From NCBI RefSeq assembly GCF_003931795.1, contig NZ_CP034234.1, positions 1,116,001-1,180,000 on the forward strand: a stretch of 64,000 nucleotides of DNA, in the 5' to 3' direction. The position numbers were made by a program, and so were the translations under genes. The stretch is from Erysipelothrix piscisicarius (GTDB taxonomy: Bacteria; Bacillota_I; Bacilli_A; Erysipelotrichales; Erysipelotrichaceae). The notes below the pieces were generated by a model, which was not told where the DNA came from, did not search any database, and saw nothing but the letters and a program-made list of their open reading frames with translations. Positions 48,714 to 56,957 of the stretch are shown piece by piece (position 1 is the stretch's first letter; every line of letters begins with the position of its first letter).

Positions 48714-49876
48714 GTTTCAGTTGGCCAGGGATTCGGACAAATTTGCCCAAGGATCATACGTTCGTTTGAGGCTGTTGCCGAAGGAACATTACTTGGTTTT
48801 CCTGCTAATGTTTCATTCCCCAATATGGCAAACGCAATGGCTTCTTTCGCATCGCTTGAAAACCCTAAATCTTCTTGAGTACAAACTTGAATCTCTTTTG
48901 GTAACATTAAACGAATTTCTTCAAGTAATACTGGATTATAAGCGCCCCCACCGCCAATAATTACTTTATGTATCGTGTGTTTAGGCATAATATATTGTTT
49001 ATATGCATTTGTAATCGAGTAGGCAGTAAACTTCGTCAAGGTGTAAATTACATCATCTGGATCATAACCTTCTTTATAGAATTCAGAGACCATTCGTTCA
49101 CCAAACATTTCACGCCCTGTGGATTTGGGCGGTTCGATCTTAAGGTAGGGATGATTTATCAGTGATTGATAGAGTTCGTCGATTAACAAACCCTTTCGGG
49201 CATGGGTGCCATTCTCATCGTAGAGTTCTTGATAATAATGAGCCGTAGCCGCATTCATCATCATATTACCCGGACCTGTATCAAAGGCAAAGACATCATC
49301 GAGATGTGCATTTGCTGGAATTACGGTAACGTTTCCAATTCCACCAATATTTTGAAGCAAGACGGTCTGTGTTTTTTCACGATAAATTAAAAACTCAGGA
49401 TATGGAACCAGTGGGGCTCCGTCCCCTCCAGCCACAATATCCATGACTCTAAAATTAAAAACAACTGGCACTTTATGATGGAAAGCAATCATTGATGGAT
49501 CCCCAATTTGTAGCGTTGATTTCAAAAAATGATTCTGTGGGATTGGAAGGTGGTAAAGTGTTTGGCCATGAGACGCTACAAAGTCTAATGAACCTTTAAA
49601 GTTAGTCTCACTTAACACCTTCGTTGTAGCTTCGTTATAGAGCACTCCCAATTCAAAATTAAGTGAACAAATTTCATCAATTCGTGATGTCTCAGGAACA
49701 CTGGCATCTAAAATACGTTGACGTAATTGTTCCGGTATTTCAAGGGTTACAAAATGGATTAATTTGCATGTAGTATCAATACCAGAACCTTGAATTTTAA
49801 CTAAAGCTGCATCAATGCCATCAAGTGATGTCCCCGACATCAGACCAACCGCATATTTAGTTTCCATATTTTTCAC
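48701..49876 (-). CDS. anmK: Anhydro-N-acetylmuramic acid kinase
   Basis: Phosphorylates 1,6-anhydro-MurNAc to MurNAc-6-phosphate in peptidoglycan recycling. About 390 residues, with GLMSGTSLDGIDAALV at the N-terminus, ASHGQTLYH, FNFRVMDIVAGGDGAPLVPY, FDTGPGNMMMNA and the GGGGAYNP motif. Two starts are possible: GTG 49876 or ATG 49867; neither has a strong ribosome site. It follows murQ immediately, so MurQ can use its product. Confidence 0.93.
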   Translation of the reverse strand: MKNMETKYAVGLMSGTSLDGIDAALVKIQGSGIDTTCKLIHFVTLEIPEQLRQRILDASVPETSRIDEICSLNFELGVLYNEATTKVLSETNFKGSLDFVASHGQTLYHLPIPQNHFLKSTLQIGDPSMIAFHHKVPVVFNFRVMDIVAGGDGAPLVPYPEFLIYREKTQTVLLQNIGGIGNVTVIPANAHLDDVFAFDTGPGNMMMNAATAHYYQELYDENGTHARKGLLIDELYQSLINHPYLKIEPPKSTGREMFGERMVSEFYKEGYDPDDVIYTLTKFTAYSITNAYKQYIMPKHTIHKVIIGGGGAYNPVLLEEIRLMLPKEIQVCTQEDLGFSSDAKEAIAFAILGNETLAGKPSNVPSATASNERMILGQICPNPWPTETESN

Positions 49877-49877
49877 G

Positions 49878-50780
49878 CTACTTATTTTCTAGAGCACGTG
49901 CAATATGACCTTGATTTTGATTTAAAAGTTGCACAGCATCTTCAACCTCAAGGTTACAAAGTTCCATAACAATTGCGACTTTAACACTCTGGTCGCTTAA
50001 ATCTAACAAGTCTGTTGCACGGTCATAAGGACAACCGGTCGCATTCATAATAATACTACGCGCACGCTCAATAAGTTTTGCATTGGTTGCTTTTACATCG
50101 ACCATAAGATTACCGTAGACCTTGCCCAGTTTAATCATCGCTCCGGTTGAAATCATGTTTAATACCATTTTAGTTGTAGAACCAGATTTCATGCGTGTAG
50201 AACCCGTAATGACTTCTTGACCAACTACCACTTCAATGGGATGATCTGCATATGCAGCGAGTTTACTTTCTGAAACGCATGCAACAGAAATGGTTTGTGC
50301 CCCAAGTTCTTTAGCGTATTTAAGTCCGCCGATACAATAGGGCGTACGTCCTGACGCACCGATTGCACATAAGATATCATTTTTAGAAAAATTAAGGGCT
50401 TTTAGATCTTCAACACCACGCATTTCATCATCTTCAGCCGCTTCAACTGGATGCCTTAATGCAGTATCTCCACCAGCAATAATACCAACCACAGATTCCT
50501 CACCAACACCAAAAGTTGGAAGACATTCTGATGCATCAAGAACACCAAGACGACCGGATGTACCTGCACCCATATAGACAAGGCGTCCACCTTGAGCAAT
50601 AGCCTCATAGGTTGCATCTATTGCAGCTGCAATTTCGTGAGTCTGTTCACCCACTGCATCAATGACACGTTGATCTTCATTGTTAATCAAAGCTACCATC
50701 TCAACGGTATCGAGTCGATCAATATTTTTAGTATTTGGATTTTGAAGTTCAGTTCCAATTTTTGATAAATCGATTTTCAT
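49878..50780 (-). CDS. murQ: N-acetylmuramic acid 6-phosphate etherase
   Basis: Cleaves the lactyl ether of MurNAc-6P to GlcNAc-6P and lactate. 300 residues, SIS domain with MGAGTSGRLGVLDASE near residue 70, VGEESVVGIIAGGD, IGASGRTPY, GSTRMKSGSTTKMVLNM. It lies between murR and anmK; a large hairpin occupies the murR-murQ gap. Confidence 0.95.
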   Translation of the reverse strand: MKIDLSKIGTELQNPNTKNIDRLDTVEMVALINNEDQRVIDAVGEQTHEIAAAIDATYEAIAQGGRLVYMGAGTSGRLGVLDASECLPTFGVGEESVVGIIAGGDTALRHPVEAAEDDEMRGVEDLKALNFSKNDILCAIGASGRTPYCIGGLKYAKELGAQTISVACVSESKLAAYADHPIEVVVGQEVITGSTRMKSGSTTKMVLNMISTGAMIKLGKVYGNLMVDVKATNAKLIERARSIIMNATGCPYDRATDLLDLSDQSVKVAIVMELCNLEVEDAVQLLNQNQGHIARALENK

Positions 50781-50828
50781 ATATCTGTCCTCATTTCATT
50801 GTATATCTATTATACCTGCTTTGAAATG

Positions 50829-50872
50829 ATATTTAAATTTATTTCACTAATGCTTGAAATAAATTTAAATAT
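50829..50872 (-). repeat. 18-bp perfect inverted repeat between murR and murQ
   Basis: Arms 50829-50846 (ATATTTAAATTTATTTCA) and 50855-50872 are perfectly complementary with an 8-base loop. The murR stop codon lies in one arm. There is no T-run, so it is not a standard terminator. It contains TGAAATAAATTT/AAATTTATTTCA, AT-rich half-sites similar to those around the operon promoter, so an extra MurR operator or an mRNA-stability hairpin are possible. Confidence 0.7.
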
Positions 50873-51707
50873 TCCGGATTGACTTGATCGTATCCCGTGT
50901 ATTTACGATCTTACGACGTGTTTCTTCAATATTATTTTTGGCGACGCCTAAGTAAAGTAAATCCGAAATTGCGAGCATCGAAAAACGTGAAGCTATTGAT
51001 CCCAAACGCACTTCTGACTCCTCTTTCGGTATATTAATGACGAAATCGGAATTCTTTGCCAGCTCATTACGACCGACTTGAGTAATTGCAATCGTTGTCG
51101 CACCTTTTTCTTGTGCAAGTTTTTGAGCCATAATAATTTCACGGGTTTGACCTGAATACGATAATGCAATCGTGACATCATTTTCAGTTATATGAGTTAA
51201 TGACGACATTTCTAAATGGAAATCATCAAAATACACAACATCCGCATCAATCCGCACAAATTTGTGATAAAGGTCCTGACATACAATCCCTGAACCACCA
51301 ATACCCAATAAATAGATACGACGTGCATTGCTAATTGCCGCAATCGCTTCATCCAACACTTCTAAATTTAAGAGTTTGTAAGTATTATCAAATGTTCGGT
51401 GATTGCTATAGTGTGATTTTCGTACCATTGTTTCAATCGTATCTTCTTCTTTAATGAGTTTATCGAACGATTGTTCTTCTTCACTATGATCTCGAGCAAG
51501 CTCTACTTTTAGGTGAGTAAATCCGTTATACCCTATTTTTTTGGAAAAACGAACGATGGCAGCCGCTGACGAATTAATTTCTTTCGCAAAATGCTGAGAC
51601 GAAAAATTAACGACCTCATTTTTATTTTCGAGTATATACTCAGCGATGCGCTTTTCTGTATCAGTATAAGTGTGCATATTCTCTTTTATCCTATAAATAC
51701 AACTCAT
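50865..51707 (-). CDS. murR: MurR/RpiR family regulator
   Basis: 280 residues. N-terminal HTH_6 domain (TEKRIAEYILENKNEVV, SAAAIVRFSKKIGYNGF) and C-terminal SIS domain (YLLGIGGSGIVCQDLYHKF, ALSYSGQTREIIMAQ). Such proteins sense a sugar phosphate, here probably MurNAc-6P, and repress the operon. AGGAGG precedes the ATG. It is encoded within the operon, allowing feedback. Confidence 0.9.
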   Translation of the reverse strand: MSCIYRIKENMHTYTDTEKRIAEYILENKNEVVNFSSQHFAKEINSSAAAIVRFSKKIGYNGFTHLKVELARDHSEEEQSFDKLIKEEDTIETMVRKSHYSNHRTFDNTYKLLNLEVLDEAIAAISNARRIYLLGIGGSGIVCQDLYHKFVRIDADVVYFDDFHLEMSSLTHITENDVTIALSYSGQTREIIMAQKLAQEKGATTIAITQVGRNELAKNSDFVINIPKEESEVRLGSIASRFSMLAISDLLYLGVAKNNIEETRRKIVNTRDTIKSIRNI

Positions 51708-51728
51708 CTAAAATCCTCCTATGATATT

Positions 51729-52901
51729 TTAATTATCCTGTTCTTGTTTAACCAACGATTGATCATACTTTCTAAAAAACGGGAAATAAACTGCTGTCGT
51801 AATCACAATTAAGAGTAATGATAAGACAAGTGATCGTACATCACCAAGGGTTGAAATAAACAAACCTAATGGCATTGGTATCACCCATGGCGCAACAATA
51901 CTTGGGATTGCTACAAAACCCAACTTCATTGACCAATACGCAACAGAACCGGTGATTATGGGTGCCACGAAAAACGGTATTCTGAAGTATTGATTTTCAA
52001 CGATCGGTGTTCCAAAAATAATATTTTCGTTAATATTGAATATATTTGAAACAACGCTGTCGCTTCCAAGTTGCTTAAGATGACGACTTTTCGCAAAGAT
52101 TAGGTTAACGGTTAAACCTAAAGTACAACCCGAACCACCGATCCAAACACACCATCCTAAGAACGCTTCAGTTCCGATATACACCGGTAAATCCCCTGAA
52201 AAAATCATAAAGCCATTCACAAGCATCATATGGAACCAAAAAGGTCGCATTAATGTTCCAATAACACCGACACCATGAATCCCTAAAATCCAAAACATAC
52301 AAATAATCATGATGAGTGAAAGCATTACAATAAATCCACTCAAAACATTGGTTATACTTATAATAACATTAGCTAGGCCTAGAAAGAAATGGTTAAAAAC
52401 AAATATAAAAATAAAAAGACATAGCATGAGGACGAACGTTGGCCATAATCGATTATAGTAATCGGTAACTGCTTGGGGAACATGTTTCCCTTTAACCTTA
52501 AATTGATCCAGTCGATTAATAAAATATGATATCGCTACCACAACAATCATCGTAACGATTGGAAAAGCTGTTACGTAGCCCTTTGGAACCAAAACAATCC
52601 CAGGTAACAGAGATAAAAATACAGCACTCATTCGAAAACTTACATCAATGTCTGCATTGAGGGTTTCACTCGCAATAAGATAAGCCAATGAAACAGCGAG
52701 CATAATGCAATACAATTGGTAGAACAAGACCGCCTGGGTACGAATTGAATCAGTAATTCCCCCAATCTGATCAAACTGATAAAAGATAAATATACAAACA
52801 CCTAAAATTATATTGATATAAGCCATTTTATTAATTGCATTTTTAACTGCATTTAAGGAACGACTTCCCTGTACCAATGTAACGAACTTTTCTAAAAACA
52901 T
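51729..52901 (-). CDS. PTS system EIIC component, lactose/cellobiose type (second copy)
   Basis: About 390 residues, eight to ten membrane helices. It contains the EIIC substrate-site segment NINENIIFGTPIVENQYFR near residue 285. The ATG at 52901 is preferred over TTG 52907 because of GAGGAAG spacing. Likely takes up a peptidoglycan-derived amino sugar together with EIIA/EIIB encoded elsewhere. It is less like its neighbour 54010-55311 than a recent duplication would be. Confidence 0.85.
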   Translation of the reverse strand: MFLEKFVTLVQGSRSLNAVKNAINKMAYINIILGVCIFIFYQFDQIGGITDSIRTQAVLFYQLYCIMLAVSLAYLIASETLNADIDVSFRMSAVFLSLLPGIVLVPKGYVTAFPIVTMIVVVAISYFINRLDQFKVKGKHVPQAVTDYYNRLWPTFVLMLCLFIFIFVFNHFFLGLANVIISITNVLSGFIVMLSLIMIICMFWILGIHGVGVIGTLMRPFWFHMMLVNGFMIFSGDLPVYIGTEAFLGWCVWIGGSGCTLGLTVNLIFAKSRHLKQLGSDSVVSNIFNINENIIFGTPIVENQYFRIPFFVAPIITGSVAYWSMKLGFVAIPSIVAPWVIPMPLGLFISTLGDVRSLVLSLLLIVITTAVYFPFFRKYDQSLVKQEQDN

Positions 52902-52948
52902 AATCAACTTCCTCTTCTAATTACTCATAATACCAATAATATTTTAAA

Positions 52949-52971
52949 AAAGAAGGATTGAATCCTTCTTA
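52949..52971 (-). terminator. Attenuator between mupG and the second EIIC gene
   Basis: Minus strand: AAGAAGGATT and AATCCTTCTT, then TTTTA. The mupG stop lies inside the hairpin. It probably reduces expression of the downstream EIIC-murR-murQ-anmK genes relative to the first two. Confidence 0.75.
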
Positions 52972-54006
52972 GTCAATGCGTACAAATTTAATTTTAGTAT
53001 AACGATCAATGGAACATACAAGATCAACATAGTCTGGATGTATAAATCCGATTACATTTGTTCGAGCATCCATTGGAAATGCTTTCTTACAAATTTGCAT
53101 TTCACCACTGTAACGTCCAGATAATTCGTTTTCGATGGTAATGGCTCCACGAACCCGTGCGCCATTATCCATTACAGGAATTCCCGGAATCCGTGGTGTT
53201 AACATACGAATAACATGTTCCGATAAATCCTTACGAACTTCAAACGTTTTATCATACATTGAAGGTGCATGCTTACTAAAAAATGCAGGTATATGCATGA
53301 TTGAGTCTTTCATATACGATTCAATATAAAATAATGTTTCAAGGTGTGCTTTACTATCACCAATTAAAATATCTGTGATACCACAATCATGCATGAGCTC
53401 TACAGCTGCAAGATATGGATTACATTGACGGTGTTTCTCAACCGTTGGTAAGCCTTCGTAAAGTGGGAATCGTTTTAGCGCATCCCCTGGAACAAATGCC
53501 ATAATTTTAATTTTATGTCGAATAAACACTTCATTAATTTTTTTAAAATAGTCTAATGAAAGTCCCGTCTCTGTTTTAGGATAAAAGTTATGTAAAACAG
53601 AAATGTTATTAAAATCGACACCCGCTTCCAAAGCATCGAGAATATACGGTTCATTTACAACACTTGCATTTAACATTAAGTCAAAATCTTTTTGAAGTGC
53701 TTTAACGATTTCAAAATCATCAAATCCGTAATCCAAACGCAATGACGTAAATCCAAGTTCTTTTAATGCTTGATAGTCATTGGCCTTAATGCCTAATTTC
53801 TCAAACGTTGCGGGGGAGATATCAGGTACCAATTCAAGACCCAATCGTTTTACTTCTGCTAAGAATTTTGGCATTTCTTGATCAAGTTTCGACAAATCTT
53901 CTTCTGGGATATGGAGTGAAGTAAATAAATACTTCACTCCAATGGCAGCAGCAGCTTCCAAATACCCATAATCTAAATCTTTAAAATAACTCGAAATACC
54001 TAACAT
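52969..54006 (-). CDS. mupG: MupG-like 6-phospho-N-acetylmuramidase (DUF871)
   Basis: 345-residue TIM-barrel protein of the DUF871 family. The characterised member MupG hydrolyses MurNAc-6P-GlcNAc, the phosphorylated disaccharide delivered by the PTS. Motifs: GISSYFKDLDYG at the N-terminus, LRLDYGFDDFEI, NASVVNEPYIL, HNFYPKTETGLS, VPGDALKRFPLYEGLPTVEKHR, DNGARVRGAI. The context with murQ, murR and PTS EIIC strongly supports this role. Weak ribosome site; starts four bases after the EIIC stop. Confidence 0.9.
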   Translation of the reverse strand: MLGISSYFKDLDYGYLEAAAAIGVKYLFTSLHIPEEDLSKLDQEMPKFLAEVKRLGLELVPDISPATFEKLGIKANDYQALKELGFTSLRLDYGFDDFEIVKALQKDFDLMLNASVVNEPYILDALEAGVDFNNISVLHNFYPKTETGLSLDYFKKINEVFIRHKIKIMAFVPGDALKRFPLYEGLPTVEKHRQCNPYLAAVELMHDCGITDILIGDSKAHLETLFYIESYMKDSIMHIPAFFSKHAPSMYDKTFEVRKDLSEHVIRMLTPRIPGIPVMDNGARVRGAITIENELSGRYSGEMQICKKAFPMDARTNVIGFIHPDYVDLVCSIDRYTKIKFVRID

Positions 54007-54009
54007 AAT

Positions 54010-55311
54010 TTAATTTTCTTTCGCTTCTTCTACAGCAGCCATTTCAGCAAGGTCATTTTTCTCCATTGCTTTAACAAATGGATAGAAGCAGAGGAACATA
54101 AATACCCATCCAACAAGGACGAATACGGTTGCAGGAATACTTCCAGCTGTCGCTAAATAAGTTTTAATTGGTGCAGGTGTAATCCAAGAAATCATTAATG
54201 CCGGTACAGGAATCACACCAAGCGTTGTTAGAATAATTGCAGCAAGTGCAAGTACTAAGTAGCTTAAGATAAATGGAATCATCATCAGTGGATTCAACAT
54301 AATTGGTAATCCAAAGATAAGTGGTTCCCCAATATTGAATAACGATGCTGCTAATGCAAGTTTACCCAGACCGCTTAAACGTGGCGATTTAGACATAATT
54401 AAGCAAAGTGATAATGGGAACAATCCTGTCCAAATATAGTTATCCATAAATACGGATGTATAAGTATGTGGTAAATTTGCAAGACTTCCGGTAGCTTCAA
54501 ATGCAGCAAGGTTTAATTGTGACATTTGACCCCAGAATGTTCCACCAACTGAGTTTACAATGTTTGAACCATGAATACCAACAGCCCATAAGATCCGGTT
54601 TAAAAGTGTTGCGATCATCACAACGATTGGTGAATCACCAACAGCTACTAATGGTTTGAACACACCAGCAATTAATTCTGGAATGTTTAATTGGAAAACA
54701 TGACCGAGTAACCACCAGAATAAAATGACAAAGAAACTTGGAATTAGAGCGATAAATGATTGAGATACCATTGGTGGAACCCCTTCAGGCATTTTAATAA
54801 CAAGTTTTTTATTAACAACGAAACGATAGATTTCAACAGTAATAATTGCCACAATCAGTGCCGCAAATACTCCAAGAGCTCCCATATACGTTGATGGAAC
54901 CCCTGTAAACTTACCTTCAACACCATCAACCATTGTTGTAACAGTTTGTGCAGGATTTAAAAGTAAGAATGATGCAACCGCAAGAATCATTGGTTGAACA
55001 ATATCATGATTTTCTCCGCGTTGTTTGTTGTAGTACTCTACTAAACCATAAGATGTCGTGATAACAGTATATAAAGCAATAAATCCAGTACCGACTCCAG
55101 AAGCTGCCGCAATAACCCAGCGATTATCTCCTAAAAAATCAGTCCATGCTTTAACTGGGAATGATGCAACAAGTAAAAATACAGAACCAATAACTAATAA
55201 AGACATGATTCCAAGTCCAGTACGTTGCATTACTTGAACGTATTTCAATTGAGAAAATTTAATTAATGGTGGGGCAATCTTCTCTTCTATAAATTGTGTT
55301 AACTTCTCCAT
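54010..55311 (-). CDS. PTS system EIIC component, cellobiose type
   Basis: 433 residues, about ten membrane helices, lactose/cellobiose/chitobiose EIIC family; the segment FNIGEPLIFGLPIMLNP near residue 315 is the substrate-site motif. First gene of the recycling operon, with AAAGGGAG before the ATG. Because the next gene is MupG, the probable substrate is MurNAc-GlcNAc; EIIA and EIIB partners are not in the window. Confidence 0.9.
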   Translation of the reverse strand: MEKLTQFIEEKIAPPLIKFSQLKYVQVMQRTGLGIMSLLVIGSVFLLVASFPVKAWTDFLGDNRWVIAAASGVGTGFIALYTVITTSYGLVEYYNKQRGENHDIVQPMILAVASFLLLNPAQTVTTMVDGVEGKFTGVPSTYMGALGVFAALIVAIITVEIYRFVVNKKLVIKMPEGVPPMVSQSFIALIPSFFVILFWWLLGHVFQLNIPELIAGVFKPLVAVGDSPIVVMIATLLNRILWAVGIHGSNIVNSVGGTFWGQMSQLNLAAFEATGSLANLPHTYTSVFMDNYIWTGLFPLSLCLIMSKSPRLSGLGKLALAASLFNIGEPLIFGLPIMLNPLMMIPFILSYLVLALAAIILTTLGVIPVPALMISWITPAPIKTYLATAGSIPATVFVLVGWVFMFLCFYPFVKAMEKNDLAEMAAVEEAKEN

Positions 55312-55351
55312 ATTAACTCCCTTTCTTGCACTTGTTAGTGCTTACATATGA

Positions 55352-55440
55352 ATAGTAACCGATTTCAAAATATATTTCAACCTTTCTTTGTAAATATTGG
55401 AATAATATTTCAATATATTCGTTTTTAATTGTAATCGGTT
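55352..55440 (-). promoter_or_regulatory. Promoter and candidate operators of the amino-sugar recycling operon
   Basis: Minus strand TTGAAA (55380-55375), 17-base spacer, TACTAT (55357-55352). The region holds repeated AT-rich half-sites: TTTCAAAATATATTTCAA (55363-55380, over the -35), an imperfect palindrome TTGGAATAATATTTCAA (55397-55413), and an outer inverted pair AACCGATT/AATCGGTT (55357-55364 and 55433-55440). Binding by MurR is inferred. Confidence 0.6.
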
Positions 55441-55482
55441 CCATATTTTGCTAATATGATTTTGTAGAAAGAGGTATAAATT

Positions 55483-55713
55483 ATGAATACAATTATTATT
55501 AATAGCCCTATTATGCAAAAGCAAATTCAAAAAATTGTTGAAGGAATGACAGATCCTAAATGTACATTTATTAAGAAAGATGGAATCAAGCTCTACTTTG
55601 AAACGGATATGGAAGACAAAGATGAAGCTTGCAAACGCATTAAAGCTGAAATTAAAAAGGATCCAATGGCGGGTGCAATTATGTTCACCGTTAAAGCAGA
55701 TGAATACATTTAA
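55483..55713 (+). CDS. Small conserved-looking protein, function unknown
   Basis: 76 residues, soluble, no signal peptide; beta-alpha-beta-like alternation (TFIKKDGIKLYFETDMEDKD, AMAGAIMFTVKA-type end). AGAGG lies upstream of the ATG and a terminator follows, so it is a single-gene unit, divergent from the recycling operon and possibly under the same operators. I do not recognise a family. Confidence 0.7.
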   Translation: MNTIIINSPIMQKQIQKIVEGMTDPKCTFIKKDGIKLYFETDMEDKDEACKRIKAEIKKDPMAGAIMFTVKADEYI

Positions 55714-55728
55714 ATAAAAAGAAAAGAA

Positions 55729-55758
55729 AACGTTCACGGATGCAGTGAACGTTTTTTT
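55729..55758 (+). terminator. Intrinsic terminator, usable in both directions
   Basis: AACGTTCAC (55729-55737) and GTGAACGTT (55745-55753) with a 7-base loop, T-run on the right and A-rich sequence on the left. It separates the small gene from the convergent vanZ-RDD gene. Confidence 0.88.
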
Positions 55759-55781
55759 ATACAAGATATCATGTTTTAATA

Positions 55782-56943
55782 TTACCCGTCTATGTTGTGA
55801 TCGGGATATGTACTGACCATTTGTGTCTTAGAAATGCGTTTATAAAACATTCGATAATTCCTATGAAACATCGTTGATAGAACATGTATCATCATAAAAA
55901 TCCAATAACCCATAATAATTAAAAGATAGAGCACTGAAGTGAGCGTATCGATGTATGGATTTGATGTCGAGAGCCCTTTAACGAGTAAACCACTTAGATC
56001 GCCAAATCGTATCATAAAGACATATACAAGAAGGCAACGCATCAAAATACCTTTAACTCTGGATTGTGATTCATCTACTTCAATTCGAATTTGCACGATA
56101 GACATTCCTAAGGTTGACCCTTGATGTGAAAGAGGCCATACAAAAAAGAAAAACATAAGTCCATAAAATGAGTCACGGACTCAAATACTGGATATTGAGG
56201 AACCCCCGGCATTACCGCACGCATTCCAAGTGTAAAGATTGAAATCGCAAGCGTCATGATGACGCTATCTATTAGATAAGCAATAAGACGTCTCACATAC
56301 GTTACCGTTACAGATTTTTCCGCAGATTCGAGATCTAAAGCCTCGCGTGTAGGAAAGAAATAGGTCATTGCGGGTGCAATTGCATAACCTATTAATCCAC
56401 CCATACTGTTTAAAATCAAATCATCAACATCAAACAATCGATAAGGTCCTGGATAAATCCCATAGAGACCGGTAATTTGTGTAAGTTCAAAAAACAGCGA
56501 CAAGCTAAAACTTAAAATCAATGTTTTTTTCAAGTCACACTTAAAGTATAACGAAGGTAAATCCCAAAGGGTAGTGTCATCACAATATTAAATACAGGTT
56601 GTGTGAACACCCCTTCGCGCAATCCGACAACAAGTGATCTTGGATCTGAGAAACGCATGGATGTTTCACGGATAAAGTCTGAAACAAACGTAAATGGAAT
56701 GAGTTGAATCATCTCACGCCAATGTGTATGAACATGTTCACGCTCAGGTAACGGTAAAATCACAAGGTAAAATGCACAGAGCAAATAGAATATAAAACTG
56801 TAAACTACAAACGCACGCCACTTCGATACCGACCCATGTTTATGATAGTCATACATTAAATATGGAACTAGAATTGCGAATGCAATGAATGGAAAACTGA
56901 TTAAAGCAGTTCGTATTGGATAGAGATAGGTTTGCATCATCAT
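55782..56943 (-). pseudogene. VanZ-RDD membrane protein, broken by two frameshifts as sequenced
   Basis: Three successive open frames read as one protein of ~387 residues. 56943-~56540: first VanZ helices ending FNIVMTLPFGIYLRYT. ~56540-~56155: rest of VanZ (KKTLILSFSLSLFFELTQIT, DVDDLILNSMGGLIGYA) and the start of an RDD domain (RRLIAYLIDSVIMTLA). ~56155-55782: end of RDD (STLGMSIVQIRIEV). One T added in TTT near 56541 (YTFKCDLKK) and one T in the TTTTT run near 56155 (DLCFFFFVWP) restore it. VanZ-RDD fusions occur in Firmicutes; function is unclear, possibly envelope-related. Confidence 0.87.
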
Positions 56944-56957
56944 TTAACCTTTCAAAT

